This document shows, in pieces, positions 21,417-31,988 of a DNA stretch of 64,000 bases (position 1 is the first letter of the stretch; the number at the start of each line of letters is the position of its first letter). A program made the position numbers and the translations under genes. This DNA is from Notamacropus eugenii (taxonomy: Eukaryota > Chordata > Mammalia > Diprotodontia > Macropodidae): NCBI RefSeq assembly GCF_028372415.1, contig NC_092872.1:86423613-86487612 (forward strand). The letters are read 5' to 3'. The notes beneath the pieces were generated by a model that was not told the DNA's origin, did no database searches, and saw only the letters and a list, made by a program, of their open reading frames with translations.

Positions 21417-21668
21417 TGGTTGTTCAGTCATCTCAGTCATGTCCAACTCTTCATGCTCTATTTGGAGTTTTCTTGGCAAAGATACTGGAATGATTCACTG
21501 TTTCATTCTCCAGCTCATTTTACCAAATGAGGAAACTGAGGCAAGCAGGGTTAAGTGACATGCCTAGAGCCACATAGCTAGTAAGTGTCTCAGGCCAGAT
21601 TTGAACTCAGGAAGATGTCTTCCTGATTCCAAACCCTGTGCTCTGTCCACTGCACCAGCTAGCTGTCA
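21417..21668 (-). mobile_element. Full-length marsupial CORE-SINE
   Basis: About 250 bp on the minus strand. The plus strand shows, in order, TTGTTCAGTCATCTCAGTCA, TTTTCTTGGCAAAGATACTG, AATGAGGAAACTGAGGCAAG, TTAAGTGACATGCCTAGAGC and CACTGCACCAGCTAGCTG. The right end is the SINE head with its tRNA-type promoter; the left end is the LINE-like tail. Confidence 0.9.
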
Positions 21669-21679
21669 GACACTTACCA

Positions 21680-22560
21680 TATACTGCCTCATATTGTTAA
21701 GTAGTTGTGTAGCTGTGTAGCATTTTGCAACACAGCCACAAAGAAAACATGTTCAGTAAAAGAACAGTAAAAGGCACTGTCCAAGTATGAGATACAATGT
21801 GGTGTTACTGTTATCAGAGGCTTGGAGTAAGAATAAGCAACACATTATTTCTCTCTCAAGGAAGCAAGAGAATATTCAAATCTTTCTAGGGTCAAAGAGT
21901 GAGCCAATGGTAGAGGCTCAGCTCAGAAATTTCAGCTCCTGCCTTCCTGATGAACTGAATTCCATCTTTGGGATTCTGGGGTAGACTTCCCAAACTGCAA
22001 AGAGTGAAATTTCCCTGAATCTTCCTCAGAGTATCTGCCCCAGAGGAGTCTAAAAAGAAAATCCTTTTCTCCAGGCCCAGGAAATGATGAGGAGGAAAAT
22101 TAATTCCACTTGAACCCAATGATGATAGGAGCAGTTTGGCACAAACGATTGTGTCTCAACTTTAGATGCTTTATACCTTGAGCAGAACATTGAGTTATTT
22201 TTTCTCTCTCCAAACACAAAGGAGCGAATATGATTCAGTTCAGCCATATCAAATTCACAATTTCAAAAGGCTGCTTGGAGTTTTGACAGGTGTTAAAGCC
22301 AACTGGGGCAGGGGAAGGGAGGCTTCTTTTCCTTTAGAAGGTTTTTTTGCTTAAGGCAAAGGCTGGGATCCAGGAGTGAGGAGTGCTGCTGACTTTCTAA
22401 GGTCACTGGTTGGGAGTATGTGTTTTTATATTTCAACTGTTGGAGGGTAGTGAAAGGAGCTGAGATGATAAACATGGAGAAGCCTTAATTAAGTAGAGCA
22501 TTGTAGCCCCTTGCCCAAGCCCCTGATTGGTTCAAGTGTGCTCTCAGTATTCTCTAGTAC
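21680..22560. other. Single-copy DNA
   Basis: No repeat or gene recognised. Short frames on both strands share no family signature and have no splice context that I trust. Confidence 0.4.
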
Positions 22561-22574
22561 TGAAGCATTGAATT

Positions 22575-22760
22575 AGCTGTGAGTTTGGGTGAGGTACTCA
22601 ATTTCCTCATCTTTTAAAGTAGGGATTAATAGACTTTACTCTGCCTATCTCCTAAGATTGTTGGGAAGATCATGAGAAAGATTTTTTACAATGTGTTGAA
22701 TACAAATAATGTGCCATACGTATAGGAACTAAATCTGTGATTTCATTGATATGAGGAATT
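22575..22760 (+). mobile_element. MIR-type CORE-SINE, right part
   Basis: GTGAGTTTGGGTGAGGTACT, CAATTTCCTCATCTTTTAAA and CCTAAGATTGTTGGGAAGAT follow MIR order. Confidence 0.6.
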
Positions 22761-22839
22761 TCTACATGAAAAGCCCCTTCCAAATACAGATCAGTGGCTT
22801 CCTACAATTAAGAGTCTTAAAGGATTGCCCAAAATGCTA

Positions 22840-23063
22840 AGGGCAGCTACATGGTACAGTGGGCCATCTTCCTGAGTTCAAATCTGGCTTCAGATACTTC
22901 CTGGCTGTGTGACCCTGGGCAAGTCACTTAACCCTGTTTGCCTCAGTTTCCTCATCTGTAAAATGGGTTGGAGAAGCAAACCGCCCCAGGATCTTTTCAA
23001 GAAAACCCCAAATGGAGTCACAAAGAGTTGGACACAACTGAAACAACTGAACAAAAACAAAAG
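22840..23063 (+). mobile_element. Marsupial CORE-SINE with small internal deletion
   Basis: It starts GGGCAGCTACATGGTACAGT and continues with GTGACCCTGGGCAAGTCACT, CTCATCTGTAAAATGGG, AAGAAAACCCCAAATGG and GACACAACTGAAACAACTGA. A segment of the head between the start and CCTGAGTTCAAATC is missing. Confidence 0.9.
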
Positions 23064-23189
23064 AGCACTGAGAGACTAAGGGACCTTCCTAGTTACATAG
23101 GTACTATATCATAGCACACTAGTCATTTAACCTTATAGTACCTCTGAGTAAATCTCTAAATCTTTAACTTTGAATGACAGGAAACAGCA

Positions 23190-23500
23190 TGTGGAAGCAC
23201 TGGAAAAACACAGGCCCTAGAGTCAAAAGACTTGGGTTCAAATTCTATTTTTATAGATGAATAGATAGATAAATATGTACAAATATAAAATATATTATGT
23301 CATATATATCTTATATTTCATATACATCTCATATTATGACATATATATATTATGTTTGTGACTTTGAGCAAATTACAGAACATCCCTGGACCTCAGTTTC
23401 CTTATCTGTAAAAAAAAGGAATGTTGGACTAAATGGTCTCCAAAGCCCTTTCTAGCGCCAGATTTATGGTCAGTTTGTGGATAAATTACCAGTCCATCCC
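23190..23500 (+). mobile_element. MIR-type CORE-SINE with AT-rich expansion inside
   Basis: AGACTTGGGTTCAAATTCTA at 23228 is separated from GTGACTTTGAGCAAATTACA at 23357 by about 100 bp of GATA/TATA sequence (23255-23350). TCCCTGGACCTCAGTTTCCT and GGTCTCCAAAGCCCTTTCTA follow. Confidence 0.75.
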
Positions 23501-23504
23501 ATCA

Positions 23505-24295
23505 GTGGAAAAGGTTGCTGCACTGGAAAGTCCAGTACACCATTGAAATCACAACTCCAGACCCCATTGCCCTCAAAAAGTCAATATCATCATTATTATT
23601 GTTTCCTTCAATATTGGTTTTAAAAGGAATAAATCAAAGGAATCCAGTGTCCACCATCTTCCACAAAACTAGGGCATTAGCTCTTCAACATTTTCCCCAA
23701 CATCATTCTGGCTTACTCTGACTCTTACCAAATGCCACCTTCTCTACCACTTGGCCACTCTTCTTATCTTTTAGTCTTTTTTTCTCTCTCATTTATTCAG
23801 AACCCAATTTGGAAGAATCATCATCACCTTCATGTCATTTTTTTTTTTTGCCTCTACTGCATTCTCCACAAATCATTTGTGTCATCTTCCACCAATGTTC
23901 TCCTCACATTGTACCAAATTTGAAATATATTTTGTGACTTACAATCAGAAAATTCTTTATGGTTCCATTCCTATCACAGATGGCAGCAGAGAAGGCAAGA
24001 TATTGCTTTGACTCTGGGAAGCCACAGAGAAAAAGGTAAGGTGAGACCCTTCCAGGTGAGTCTGACTTTATTTTAAACCCATTACTTCTAAGAAGCATTT
24101 CTATCATGACCATCAAATATCTATGACATGCTTGCTATGTGCATAACACCAAATTAGGCACTCTGAGGAAGACAAAGATATGTAAGGTATAGGTCCTGAT
24201 CATAAGAAACACAGGACATGTAGCATAAAATATAGTAATATAATTCACCATTTGAAGTAATATAGACCAGTATCAGGTGAGAAGTACAAGTCAGA
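23505..24295. other. Single-copy DNA
   Basis: I see no gene. A poly(T) run lies at 23841-23850. Pyrimidine-rich sequence at 23740-23900 gives short frames without family signatures. Confidence 0.4.
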
Positions 24296-24299
24296 AAAT

Positions 24300-24425
24300 C
24301 AAAGAGAATGATAGATTTAAGTCTGAATAAGACTGTAGAGACCATTCAATCCAACCTGCCTCATTTTACAGGTGAAAAAACTAAAGCTCAGAAAAATAAA
24401 TTGACTTGACCAAGGTCCTTTTACA
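24300..24425 (-). mobile_element. MIR-type CORE-SINE fragment
   Basis: GAGACCATTCAATCCAACCT, CATTTTACAGGTG and TTGACTTGACCAAGGTCC are reverse MIR. Confidence 0.7.
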
Positions 24426-24444
24426 TGTTGTTCATCTCACACAC

Positions 24445-24560
24445 ACCCCCCCATTAGACTGTAAGCTCTTACAGGGCAAGGACTGTCTTTCTTTTTGTTA
24501 ATTGTATCTCCAGAGCTTAAATGCCTCATTAACAGTAGGTGCTTAATAAATATTTATTAG
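24445..24560 (+). mobile_element. L2 3' end
   Basis: TTAGACTGTAAGCTCTTACA, GGGCAAGGACTGTC, TCTCCAGAGCTTAAATG and GTAGGTGCTTAATAAATA. Confidence 0.8.
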
Positions 24561-24575
24561 ATTGTATTGGATTAG

Positions 24576-25057
24576 TGTAATAGTTAGCACCCCAAAGTAT
24601 TGCCAAGGCAATATTCACATCACTGGTGGTGACTATGAACATGCCAGTGCAGTTCTCAAGCACAAAGTATAACAGACTCTCCATATAGAAGGCAAAAGAA
24701 AAACATTTATTTAGACACCAGAAATCCAAATCCCAGAACCAGAAAGCAAAATTTGTCATGGTGACCAAGAAGTTAAAACACATATTCACTGCAGGGAGTA
24801 AACCTCCCCCTCTCTGCCAGGGCCTTCTCACAAGCAAAAACTCATGAACCTGAGCCTCACCATGCCTGTCTGCCTGCATCCTTTCTCCTCTGACCCTGTT
24901 CTCACTGACTTCCTCCAAGTTCTGCTCCACCCTTCCTGTTCAACTTGTTCAGCAAGTTCCTCCTACCACTTGTGTTTTAGGCTTCCAGGTGATTTCAGCA
25001 GGTTATATGGGCCTATTAATGAATGAGAAAGATCTTTCCATTTTAATTGCTATTACA
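24576..25057 (-). mobile_element. LTR of an endogenous retrovirus, family B, copy 1
   Basis: This 482-bp block begins on the plus strand with TGTAATAG and ends with CTATTACA, an exact 8-bp inverted repeat of the kind that bounds LTRs. It aligns over its length, in the opposite direction, with the block at 47558-48055 (shared GATCTTTCTCATTCATTAAT, TCTGGTGTCTAAATAAA with the polyadenylation signal, and CTTCTATATGGAGAGTCTGT). No gag, pol or env frame lies beside it, so it appears to be a solo or partial LTR. Confidence 0.7.
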
Positions 25058-25180
25058 TTCGGCCCCAAGATCTTTTGTATTCATTATTACATAGATTGAT
25101 GAGGCAACAGGTATCAACAGAATTGTAAAAGGGATAACAGAAAATAAGCATATAAAACAATATCTTAGGGTGGAACTTGA

Positions 25181-25524
25181 GCACAAGCACCCCATCATTC
25201 CTGACATACACAGGGGGACCCGCTATACAGGTTCTTTGATCTGCATTTCTAAAAGGAAAGGCAACTTTTAAGGGGTTAAAAATCTCCTTTAATCGAGCAC
25301 ACATATCATTCACTTAGTTCAGGAAATCAAGAGACAGTGATTCTAAACTGTCTGATGTAAGCAATACATATATCACAAATCAACAGACAGGTCCAACTGA
25401 AAATAGAATCAGTATCTGGGTTTTCAAAGACAGAGGGCTCCTTAGCTGCTTCCCAAGTCTCCTTTGGCATGCAAAGTTTCTTCCAAAAACTAAGCCCCAA
25501 AGTAAAACCTCACACTCAGAGTAT
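25181..25524 (-). mobile_element. LTR family A, copy 1, 3' part
   Basis: Together with 26314-26483 this forms an LTR that aligns with the copies at 51299-51936 and 62937-63448. Shared motifs on the plus strand are TGCATTTCTAAAAGGAAAGG, ATCTGGGTTTTCAAAGAC and AACTAAGCCCCAAAGTAAAA. It is split at the 10-bp motif CTCAGAGTAT. Confidence 0.75.
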
Positions 25525-26313
25525 TTGTTGTTGTTGTGTTCATTCTTTGTTGTCCAAGAAGACCATACCATCAGAGAAATGATATGACTTGCATTTGACT
25601 TTGTTTTGAGTGAGGGAGGGCTGTGAAGATCACCAGCCTCACTTTTCCTCCAGAGCCATTTGAATCCAGTGACCAGATATTCATCAGGATGACTGGAGAT
25701 GACTTGGGATGTACTGGGAGACCTTGGTCCTTTTAAGCCAAGGTCTTTGCAGGAACTCACTTAGGGTGAGGCAATGCCCACTCATTGAATAGAATTGTTT
25801 AAGAGAGCCAGGGCATGGCCCCTTTCATGAGGCCAAGAAAAAGAAAGATATCAGACTGGGAGGGAAACAGCAACAGTTACTATTGATAATCACTCTAAAG
25901 CTAGGAGGGTTCAGAAAGGACCTTAGGCAGGGCCCCATTGGCATCCCAGCTTCAGAGAGCAGTAGGTTTAAGGTGAGAGGAGAGGAGAGGATCTACCCAG
26001 TAAAACCCAGTCAACTGGGCATCTTTTGGCCATCCAAATTTACCTTCTTTTGGAGAGGAGAAGGAAGGGGTGGGGGAGGGAGATAAGAGAGGAGGAGCTG
26101 AGTTACCCAACTAGCTGGGTTCCCATTCAACTAGCTGTGTCTACTCACAAGATTGTGTTCCTCCTTTGTTGCTGAAGAATACCACACCATCAGAGATATG
26201 ATGACATGACTTGGACTTGCCTTTGTTTTGAGTGAGGGAGGCCTGTGCAGATCACCAGCCTCAGTTCACCTCTAGAGCCATCTGAATCCAGTGACCAGAT
26301 ATTCTTCAGGATC
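25525..26313 (-). mobile_element. 789-bp composite insertion with SINE-like segments at both ends
   Basis: CTCAGAGTAT occurs exactly at 25515-25524 and 26314-26323, and the LTR family A sequence is continuous once the block between is removed. The block carries a SINE-like segment at its left end (about 25530-25720) and a second, similar one at its right end (about 26160-26313). Both are in the same direction, with GATCACCAGCCTCA and ATCCAGTGACCAGATATTC in each. About 440 bp of other sequence lie between. A 10-bp duplication implies one retrotransposition event for the whole block. It may be a read-through transcript of two SINEs or a longer SINE-derived element. Confidence 0.6.
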
Positions 26314-26483
26314 CTCAGAGTATCTATACCCTTTTTAGAGTCAGAGGGCATCCCAACCCTTGAGAACCAGTGTGTCATTAACAAAAGATATGGACCTTCC
26401 TACAAATCTTCCCTGATCAAACTCCCTTTAGTGGGCAGGCTCATTAACGGATGTGGAAGATCTTTAATCACATTAACAATACA
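26314..26483 (-). mobile_element. LTR family A, copy 1, 5' part
   Basis: On the minus strand it starts TGTATTGTTAATGTGATTAA and continues with CTTTTGTTAATGACACACTG and TTGGGATGCCCTCTGACTCT, matching the copy at 62937. A TATA-like GTATAGATACTC lies next to the split. Confidence 0.7.
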
Positions 26484-26624
26484 AATACATATACTGTTTC
26501 TAGTTAAAGGAACTCTTGTTTCTGTACTTTACTCCTAGTAAAGACTCTTTAGTTGATAAAGGCAAGATTCAATCAGAGGAATGTGATTATACTAAAACAA
26601 AAACCACAGAACATCCTTTGTTTG

Positions 26625-26725
26625 CCCTTACAATTAATCATGTAGACAGTAAATGTCAAAGGCAGGATTTGAACTCAGGTCTTCTGACTCCAAATTCAGT
26701 GATCATTCTACTGTTCTATGCTAGT
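26625..26725 (-). mobile_element. MIR-type CORE-SINE fragment
   Basis: AGGCAGGATTTGAACTCAGG followed by TCTTCTGACTCC is the reverse of the SINE head region. Confidence 0.65.
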
Positions 26726-26764
26726 AAGTATTATAGAAATTCAGATAGAAGAGATATCACTTTT

Positions 26765-26975
26765 TTTCTTCCAGGAAGGCAACACAGCATAACGGACAGA
26801 GTGTTGGCCTTAGAGTCAAGAAGACCTGAGTTCAAATCCCACCTTTGACACTTATTACCAGTGGGCAAAAATTGGGGAATAATACCTTCCTAGGGTTGTT
26901 TTGAGAGTTATATGTAGTAACCTCTATACAAAGCTTTGTACATACACAACTCATAGAATAAATGTTAGAATTGGA
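26765..26975 (+). mobile_element. MIR-type CORE-SINE
   Basis: CATAACGGACAGAGTGTTGG, AAGACCTGAGTTCAAATCCC and TAGGGTTGTTTTGAGAG follow MIR order. Confidence 0.7.
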
Positions 26976-26979
26976 AGAG

Positions 26980-27365
26980 ATCTCATCAGCCAATTTTTCT
27001 AATCCACACCCCAAAGGGAATTCTAATTATGTCTTTCCTGACAAATGGTCATCCAGATTCTACCTGTGGATTTCCAATGAAGGAGACACCAATACCTGTT
27101 AAGGCAGCCCATTCTACTTTTGGACAGTTCTGATTGTTTAAAGTTTCTTGTTTTCCTGGCGCCCCCAATGACATTAAGCTTAAATTTGCATCTTTGCAAT
27201 TTTCATCCGTTATTCCCTTCCCAGTTCTTCCCTCTGGGGCCAAAAAGAAATATTTTCATCCCTCTTCTATCAAAGAACCCTTCAAATGCTTGTCAGTTAG
27301 TATTGTTTTCAGTATATCTTTCCATGTTAGACACATAAGAAGCATTCAGTAAAAACTTGTTGATT
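26980..27365 (+). other. Unclassified old repeat or single-copy DNA
   Basis: CCTGTTAAGGCAGCCCATTC and TTTGGACAGTTCTGATTG resemble a degenerate SINE-like sequence found in several amniotes, but I cannot name it. TAAGAAGCATTCAGTAAAAA at the end may be an L2 tail. No gene. Confidence 0.35.
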
Positions 27366-27369
27366 GCTT

Positions 27370-28030
27370 GGTTCATTAAGCATAATATATTCCTTCCTAA
27401 CTACATCCTTCCTCCAGAAGGATGTATATATCTAACTGAACTACCAGTCCTATCAAACTATTTTCAGCCGATTCCTTTTCTTGTGGTCCAGACATAGATA
27501 GCAGAGAAGGTACGAGCTGTGAGATCCATCTGCTGGGCTTATAGTTTAAACCTCCTGAGCCCTTCCATGACTTTCAGAGAGTGAAGAGTACCAAGCTGTG
27601 CACTGGGCGAATTTAAATATATGCAAACAGGGCTGAATGAAAGGATTTTTGCACTATTGGGGTCCCTAGAATAGTCACCAGGCATATAAAAATGCTGATT
27701 TGAAATATCTTATAATTTACAAGATGACTGATATATAATCTCTAGCTTTGGGGTGATTGACAGCTCAGGCAGCCAGTTTCAGGGGATGTAGGAATACTGG
27801 AAAAGGCTACATCCATCCCCCTTTCCAGCCTTGTTTCCACTGACCCAATGTAAAAAGAAAGTTTTTAGCAGCAATGTGAGGATTCAAAAGATGCCTGCAC
27901 ACAATCCTATCCTTAGAGTGCTGCTTGATGTCCTTGTGAGTAACTGAATAGGAGAGGGAGCTGGGGTTGGCAAGGGCAGGGAACTCACAGCTGGAGCTTT
28001 AGCATCCATAAATGGCTCAGTGCCCCCAAC
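27370..28030. promoter_or_regulatory. Repeat-free island with PBX/MEIS-like and octamer-like motifs
   Basis: About 660 bp without recognisable repeats. TGATTGACAG at 27754-27763 is the exact PBX-MEIS composite site, and ATATGCAAAC near 27620 is octamer-like. A GAATTTAAATAT stretch precedes the latter. The motifs suggest a regulatory element, but motif matches alone occur by chance. Confidence 0.3.
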
Positions 28031-28111
28031 TGGCTCAGTGTGGTTATGACCTGTGCACTAAGATGTCAAAGTAAAGAGAAAGTATCATTTGGACTAAAAG
28101 AACACAAAATA

Positions 28112-28342
28112 ACCCCTTCTTTAAAAAAGATATTCTCAGAATTATAGAATGCAAAAATATGCATGATTTGTTCCTACATATTTTTGCTTGTTTTGCTAAA
28201 GTAGTACAATTATCTACAAAAAAGCAAGCCCTCTTCTTTCTTTTAAAAAATATTTTTTTAGAATTGTAGAATGAAAAAAAGTATACATTTTTTCTTTTTT
28301 GCTTGTTTTGCCAAAGTAGCACAGTTCTCTACAAAAACGGAG
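28112..28342 (+). repeat. Tandem duplication of a ~115-bp unit
   Basis: Unit 1 (28112-28228) and unit 2 (28229-28342) share CTTCTTT...TTTAAAAAA, AGAATTATAGAATG versus AGAATTGTAGAATG, TTTTTGCTTGTTTTGCTAAA versus the same with CC, and TCTACAAAAA. They differ by scattered substitutions and small indels, so the duplication is old. A similar motif is not seen elsewhere in the window. Confidence 0.85.
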
Positions 28343-28394
28343 ACCCTTCAGATCTCCAATTCTTCATTTGTAAAACAAGAGAGTTTAGGGCTAC

Positions 28395-28625
28395 ATTAGG
28401 GTTCTTAAACTTTGTTGTGCCATAGACTCCCTTTTGGTAGTCTAGTAAAACCCATGAACCCCTTAGCAAAATAGTGTTTTTAATAATTGAAGGAAATGCT
28501 AACTTTCAGTTGGAGGTTAGTGAAAATATATATATATATATTTCTTTATTTTTTTCTGATTCAAGTTCTCAAATCTATCCATGGAACTCTTGGGAGGATG
28601 GCAACTCCAGGTTAAAAACTCATGG
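28395..28625 (+). mobile_element. hAT-type non-autonomous element (family H)
   Basis: GGGTTCTTAAACTTTG at one end, CCATAGACTCCCTTTTGGTA, CTAGTAAAACCCATGAACCC, and CCAGGTTAAAAACTC at the other end. It matches the copies at 20385 and 39745. A short TA run lies at 28528-28541. Confidence 0.65.
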
Positions 28626-28839
28626 GAAGGTTACATCCCCTAGATTCTTCATAGCTTTAACCTTCTAAGGTTTCATCATTTTGTTCTAAAAGAGACATAG
28701 TCAAATGGAGCCATGCTTTCCCATTTTACTCCTAATGCAATATCCTTGAATGAAATGTTCTCCCTTGTGTTGCATTCCCTGGGGAAATGAACTTTGGGGT
28801 CCACATCATGGGATTATAGAGTTCAGAGCTGTAAGGCAT

Positions 28840-29145
28840 CTCTTAGATCATAATAGCTAGACTGCTCCAAGGTTTGCAGAGTGCTTTGCATGTGTTATCT
28901 CATTTGATCCTCCCAACAACCCTGTGAGCTAGGTGCTGGGATGAGGATTATTGTTTCAATTTTACTGATGACGGAACTGAGGCTAAGAAAGGTTAAATGA
29001 CTTGCCTAGGGTCACACAAGCTAACAAGTACGTGAGGCACATTTAGAATTTGAATCTTCCCTTCTCCAAAACCACGTAGTGGCCTAGTCTAATCTTTTAT
29101 TTTTACAGATGAGGAAACTGAGACTGAGATGAAATCACTTGCCTC
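28840..29145 (-). mobile_element. MIR-type CORE-SINE(s)
   Basis: CTCATTTGATCCTCCCAACA, ACTGACGACGG-like stretch, TTAAATGACTTGCCTAGGGT and CACACAAGCTAACAAG are reverse MIR. A second fragment with AGATGAGGAAACTGAGACTG follows at 29105. Confidence 0.8.
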
Positions 29146-29149
29146 TTTT

Positions 29150-29755
29150 TCGCTGACAGTGCCTAAAGTCAAGGAAAAGCTATGACCAGATGCAGTACTT
29201 GCTAAACATTTCTCTGTTGACCAAGCTTTACTTAAAGAACAAAAAAAAAAAAAAAAAGCTTGGTATAGTTATGACTTGCACGAAAAGGAGGCAGAAGTAT
29301 TCAGTAAAAGGGGAAGTATAATTTGGACCCAATTGTTAGCCCTGGCCTGGCTGACAATTCAACATGTTAAGTTATGAATAGTGACTTCATTGACCCAATC
29401 CGACACCTTGAGAACCTCTCCTTTCTTCTTTGACCTTCCCAGAATGCTGGGACAAAGGAGCATCACTTGCTGCATGCCGGCTGTAAGGGTCAGTGAGAGT
29501 GGGAGTTTCAAGGAAGTTCCACAAAATTATCAGAATCGAGGTCAAGTGGCTGCTTTATGGTCCTCCGCTGGGCCCTCCTCAGAGCCTCGTATCCATCCTT
29601 CATCCTTTGTTTAAGGTTGTATTCATAAAGACCATTCATAAAATGGTCTAGTGCCCATTAGGCAGCGCAGCAGCTCAGCTCCCTCCCTGGAACAGTGGGC
29701 TAGGAAACTTCAGAGGGATCTTTTTTATTTTTTTTTTCTTAAATAATAATCTGCC
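29150..29755. other. Single-copy DNA
   Basis: No repeats apart from a poly(A) run at 29240-29257. A T-rich run lies at 29720-29738, at the edge of the CpG-rich stretch. Confidence 0.4.
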
Positions 29756-29759
29756 TCTC

Positions 29760-30060
29760 TGTTCCTACTGATGAGGAGCGACCGCCTCTCTCCCCTGACC
29801 TTCTGGGTCCAGCCAGCCAATCAAGGCCCGCACCCGCCTCGCCAGTGTTAAACTTCACAGCGCCTTCGGTTACTCCGAGGTCTGTCCCCATCGATTTTTT
29901 AAAAAGTCAGCATGCCAGGAGCTCATGTCAGATGTCAGCCGGCTTCAGAGTCACCGGCGATAACCTGCTGTCTCAGCACACTGTAGCTGCGCGCCGCGCC
30001 CGTGTTGTGCTCTGCCTGATTGTCTAGTGAATTGGGAAAACATTGTGCGGAGTGCAGCAG
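29760..30060. promoter_or_regulatory. CpG-rich stretch, candidate promoter or enhancer
   Basis: I count about 18 CpGs in these 300 bases, including GCGCGCCGCGCC at 29990-30000. Elsewhere in the window CpG is close to absent except in the BCAT2 retrocopy. The stretch and the following 1 kb (to about 31300) hold no recognisable transposon. No TATA box or clear initiator is seen. A CpG-island-like segment in a CpG-depleted genome often marks a promoter or a germline-unmethylated enhancer. What it would control is unknown. Confidence 0.45.
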
Positions 30061-31420
30061 CCTCACTGGTGGGAAAAAATTGCTGAACAGCACCTGCATA
30101 GTAAAGCGAGACCATCTGCCTCCTTCCCCAGCCCCCTTCCCCTCCCCCGTATCCCTCCCCCAATTCTCAGTGAATGATTTTATCCTATCCTATTCTGAGG
30201 GTCTGTTTGCTGAAGAAGACCTTGCAGCCCTTTCTGCAGTGGGGGGTAGGAAGGAAGGAAGGCTAGGGAGGGGGTGAGGGGGAAGGATCAAAACGAGAAA
30301 GCGAAGAAAAAAGAAGAGCCGGAGGAAGTGATGATGGTGGGTACCACAAAACATCCCTCTCTCCCTTTTTCTGTCGTTTGCACGGTACAGGAGAAAGTAA
30401 CATTCCGATAATCATACGATCCATTTCAGTCGAACTTCGCAACATCTGCTGAAGCGAGCCAGCCGGTGTGCCCCCCTCCTAGAGATTTCATAAACCTATC
30501 CACTGTAACATTCTGGTTAAACCGGAGACAGCTTGTATCGATTTTTTCATGTTTCACATGCTTATCCATGTGGAGGACAAAGAGACTATCTAACTAAATA
30601 TTTTTTGCCTTAATCAGGCAGAGAGATAAGAGTTTCAAGGTCAGTGATGGTGTAAAACTGACTCTTTTTGACCTCCATCATTCGGGCCGTTCTTTCTTTT
30701 CCTTCTGCCTTAATAAGCTCCTTCTTCCCTGATGCCAATTACTGAACAGTCTCTGCTACCGAAGGCCCCTTTGCTCGGGCTGGGAGATAACTGAGTCAAG
30801 CCCCAATACAAGGTCGGCTTGGCTTTGGCCAGATAGGCTGTTGACTTTGAGCAAGTCCTATCAACCCCCGTGAATTTCTCTCTCAGTCTCACTGTTACAG
30901 TCCTTGCTAAACAGGTTGTCTTTCTTTTCTGTGCCCTGTTTTAGCACACAGAGCAGGCAGCAGGTACATATTTCCTCTGTGAAAATAAAAAGCGAAAATG
31001 CAAGATCCAGCCTTGGCCACCCACCACCTCCACTGCCGACAAGCTGCAACACAATATACAAGTGTGAATGACTCACTACCTAGGTAAGACATACTCATCG
31101 GAGAGGGGAGAACAGGAGGCTTTAAACAGGCTAGCTTCAGTGGGCCTGAGGGGGCTGCTTTACCGAACAATATGCACGATTTACAAACAGAGGGAAGAAT
31201 TTATTGGCGCACATGTAGTCCTGGCAGTTCCAGAGATAAGGGGAAAACCTTCTATAAGGCAGTCTTTTTAGAGAGCTAAATCATTCCTTAAGATACTCCT
31301 TTAAATTAAGCACTCAGACCAGGTTCTAGCAGGATAGGAGGTCTGTTGTTCATTCCCAGGGATGTGATTCATCTCAAGAGGAGAAGATGGAGATTCAGGT
31401 TTGTTTGCATAGTGGATGTT
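30061..31420. promoter_or_regulatory. Long repeat-free region next to the CpG-rich stretch
   Basis: About 1.3 kb with no recognised repeat, and scattered CpGs such as TTCCGATAATCATACGATCC near 30401 and CATTCGGGCCG near 30680. Several 60-90-codon frames on both strands have no family signature. Persistence of CpGs and absence of insertions are compatible with conserved non-coding DNA. Confidence 0.35.
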
Positions 31421-31426
31421 CTATAT

Positions 31427-31528
<102 letters not shown>

Positions 31529-31784
31529 GTGTGTGAAAAGAAGAGGGGGGGGGGAGACACAGGCCAAAAAAAGAGACAGAAAAAGAGAGACATGAAGGAA
31601 AAGGGAGGGTGGAGATGGAGAGAAAAGCTCTATTTGTCCAAATAGTCCCCTAGGGAAGGGATATGTGAATTATCAAATGGCTAGTTGTTGTATTGACATA
31701 TTGAGTTGTAGAGACCCCCAATCTATCTATCCAACACATCCCTGAGATAATGAAAAGTACTGGACTAGGAGTCAATTTGGCTCA

Positions 31785-31935
31785 ATTCAGTCTAATCCAA
31801 GAAGTATTTGTTGAGTGCCTACGTGTCAAGTACTGTGCTATGTAGAAAGGAATACAAAAATGAAGACATAAATGAAACAGCTCCAAACTTCAAGAGAAAA
31901 GTTCTATTGGTTAATATAATATGTAAATATTAGAT
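31785..31935 (-). mobile_element. L2 3'-end fragment
   Basis: AAGTATTTGTTGAGTGCCTA, AAGTACTGTGCTATGTAG and CTCCAAACTTCAAGAG are a reverse L2 terminus. Confidence 0.65.
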
Positions 31936-31988
31936 ATGCATATATCATATACATATATACACGTATGTTAAGACTATGGTTTCATTGG

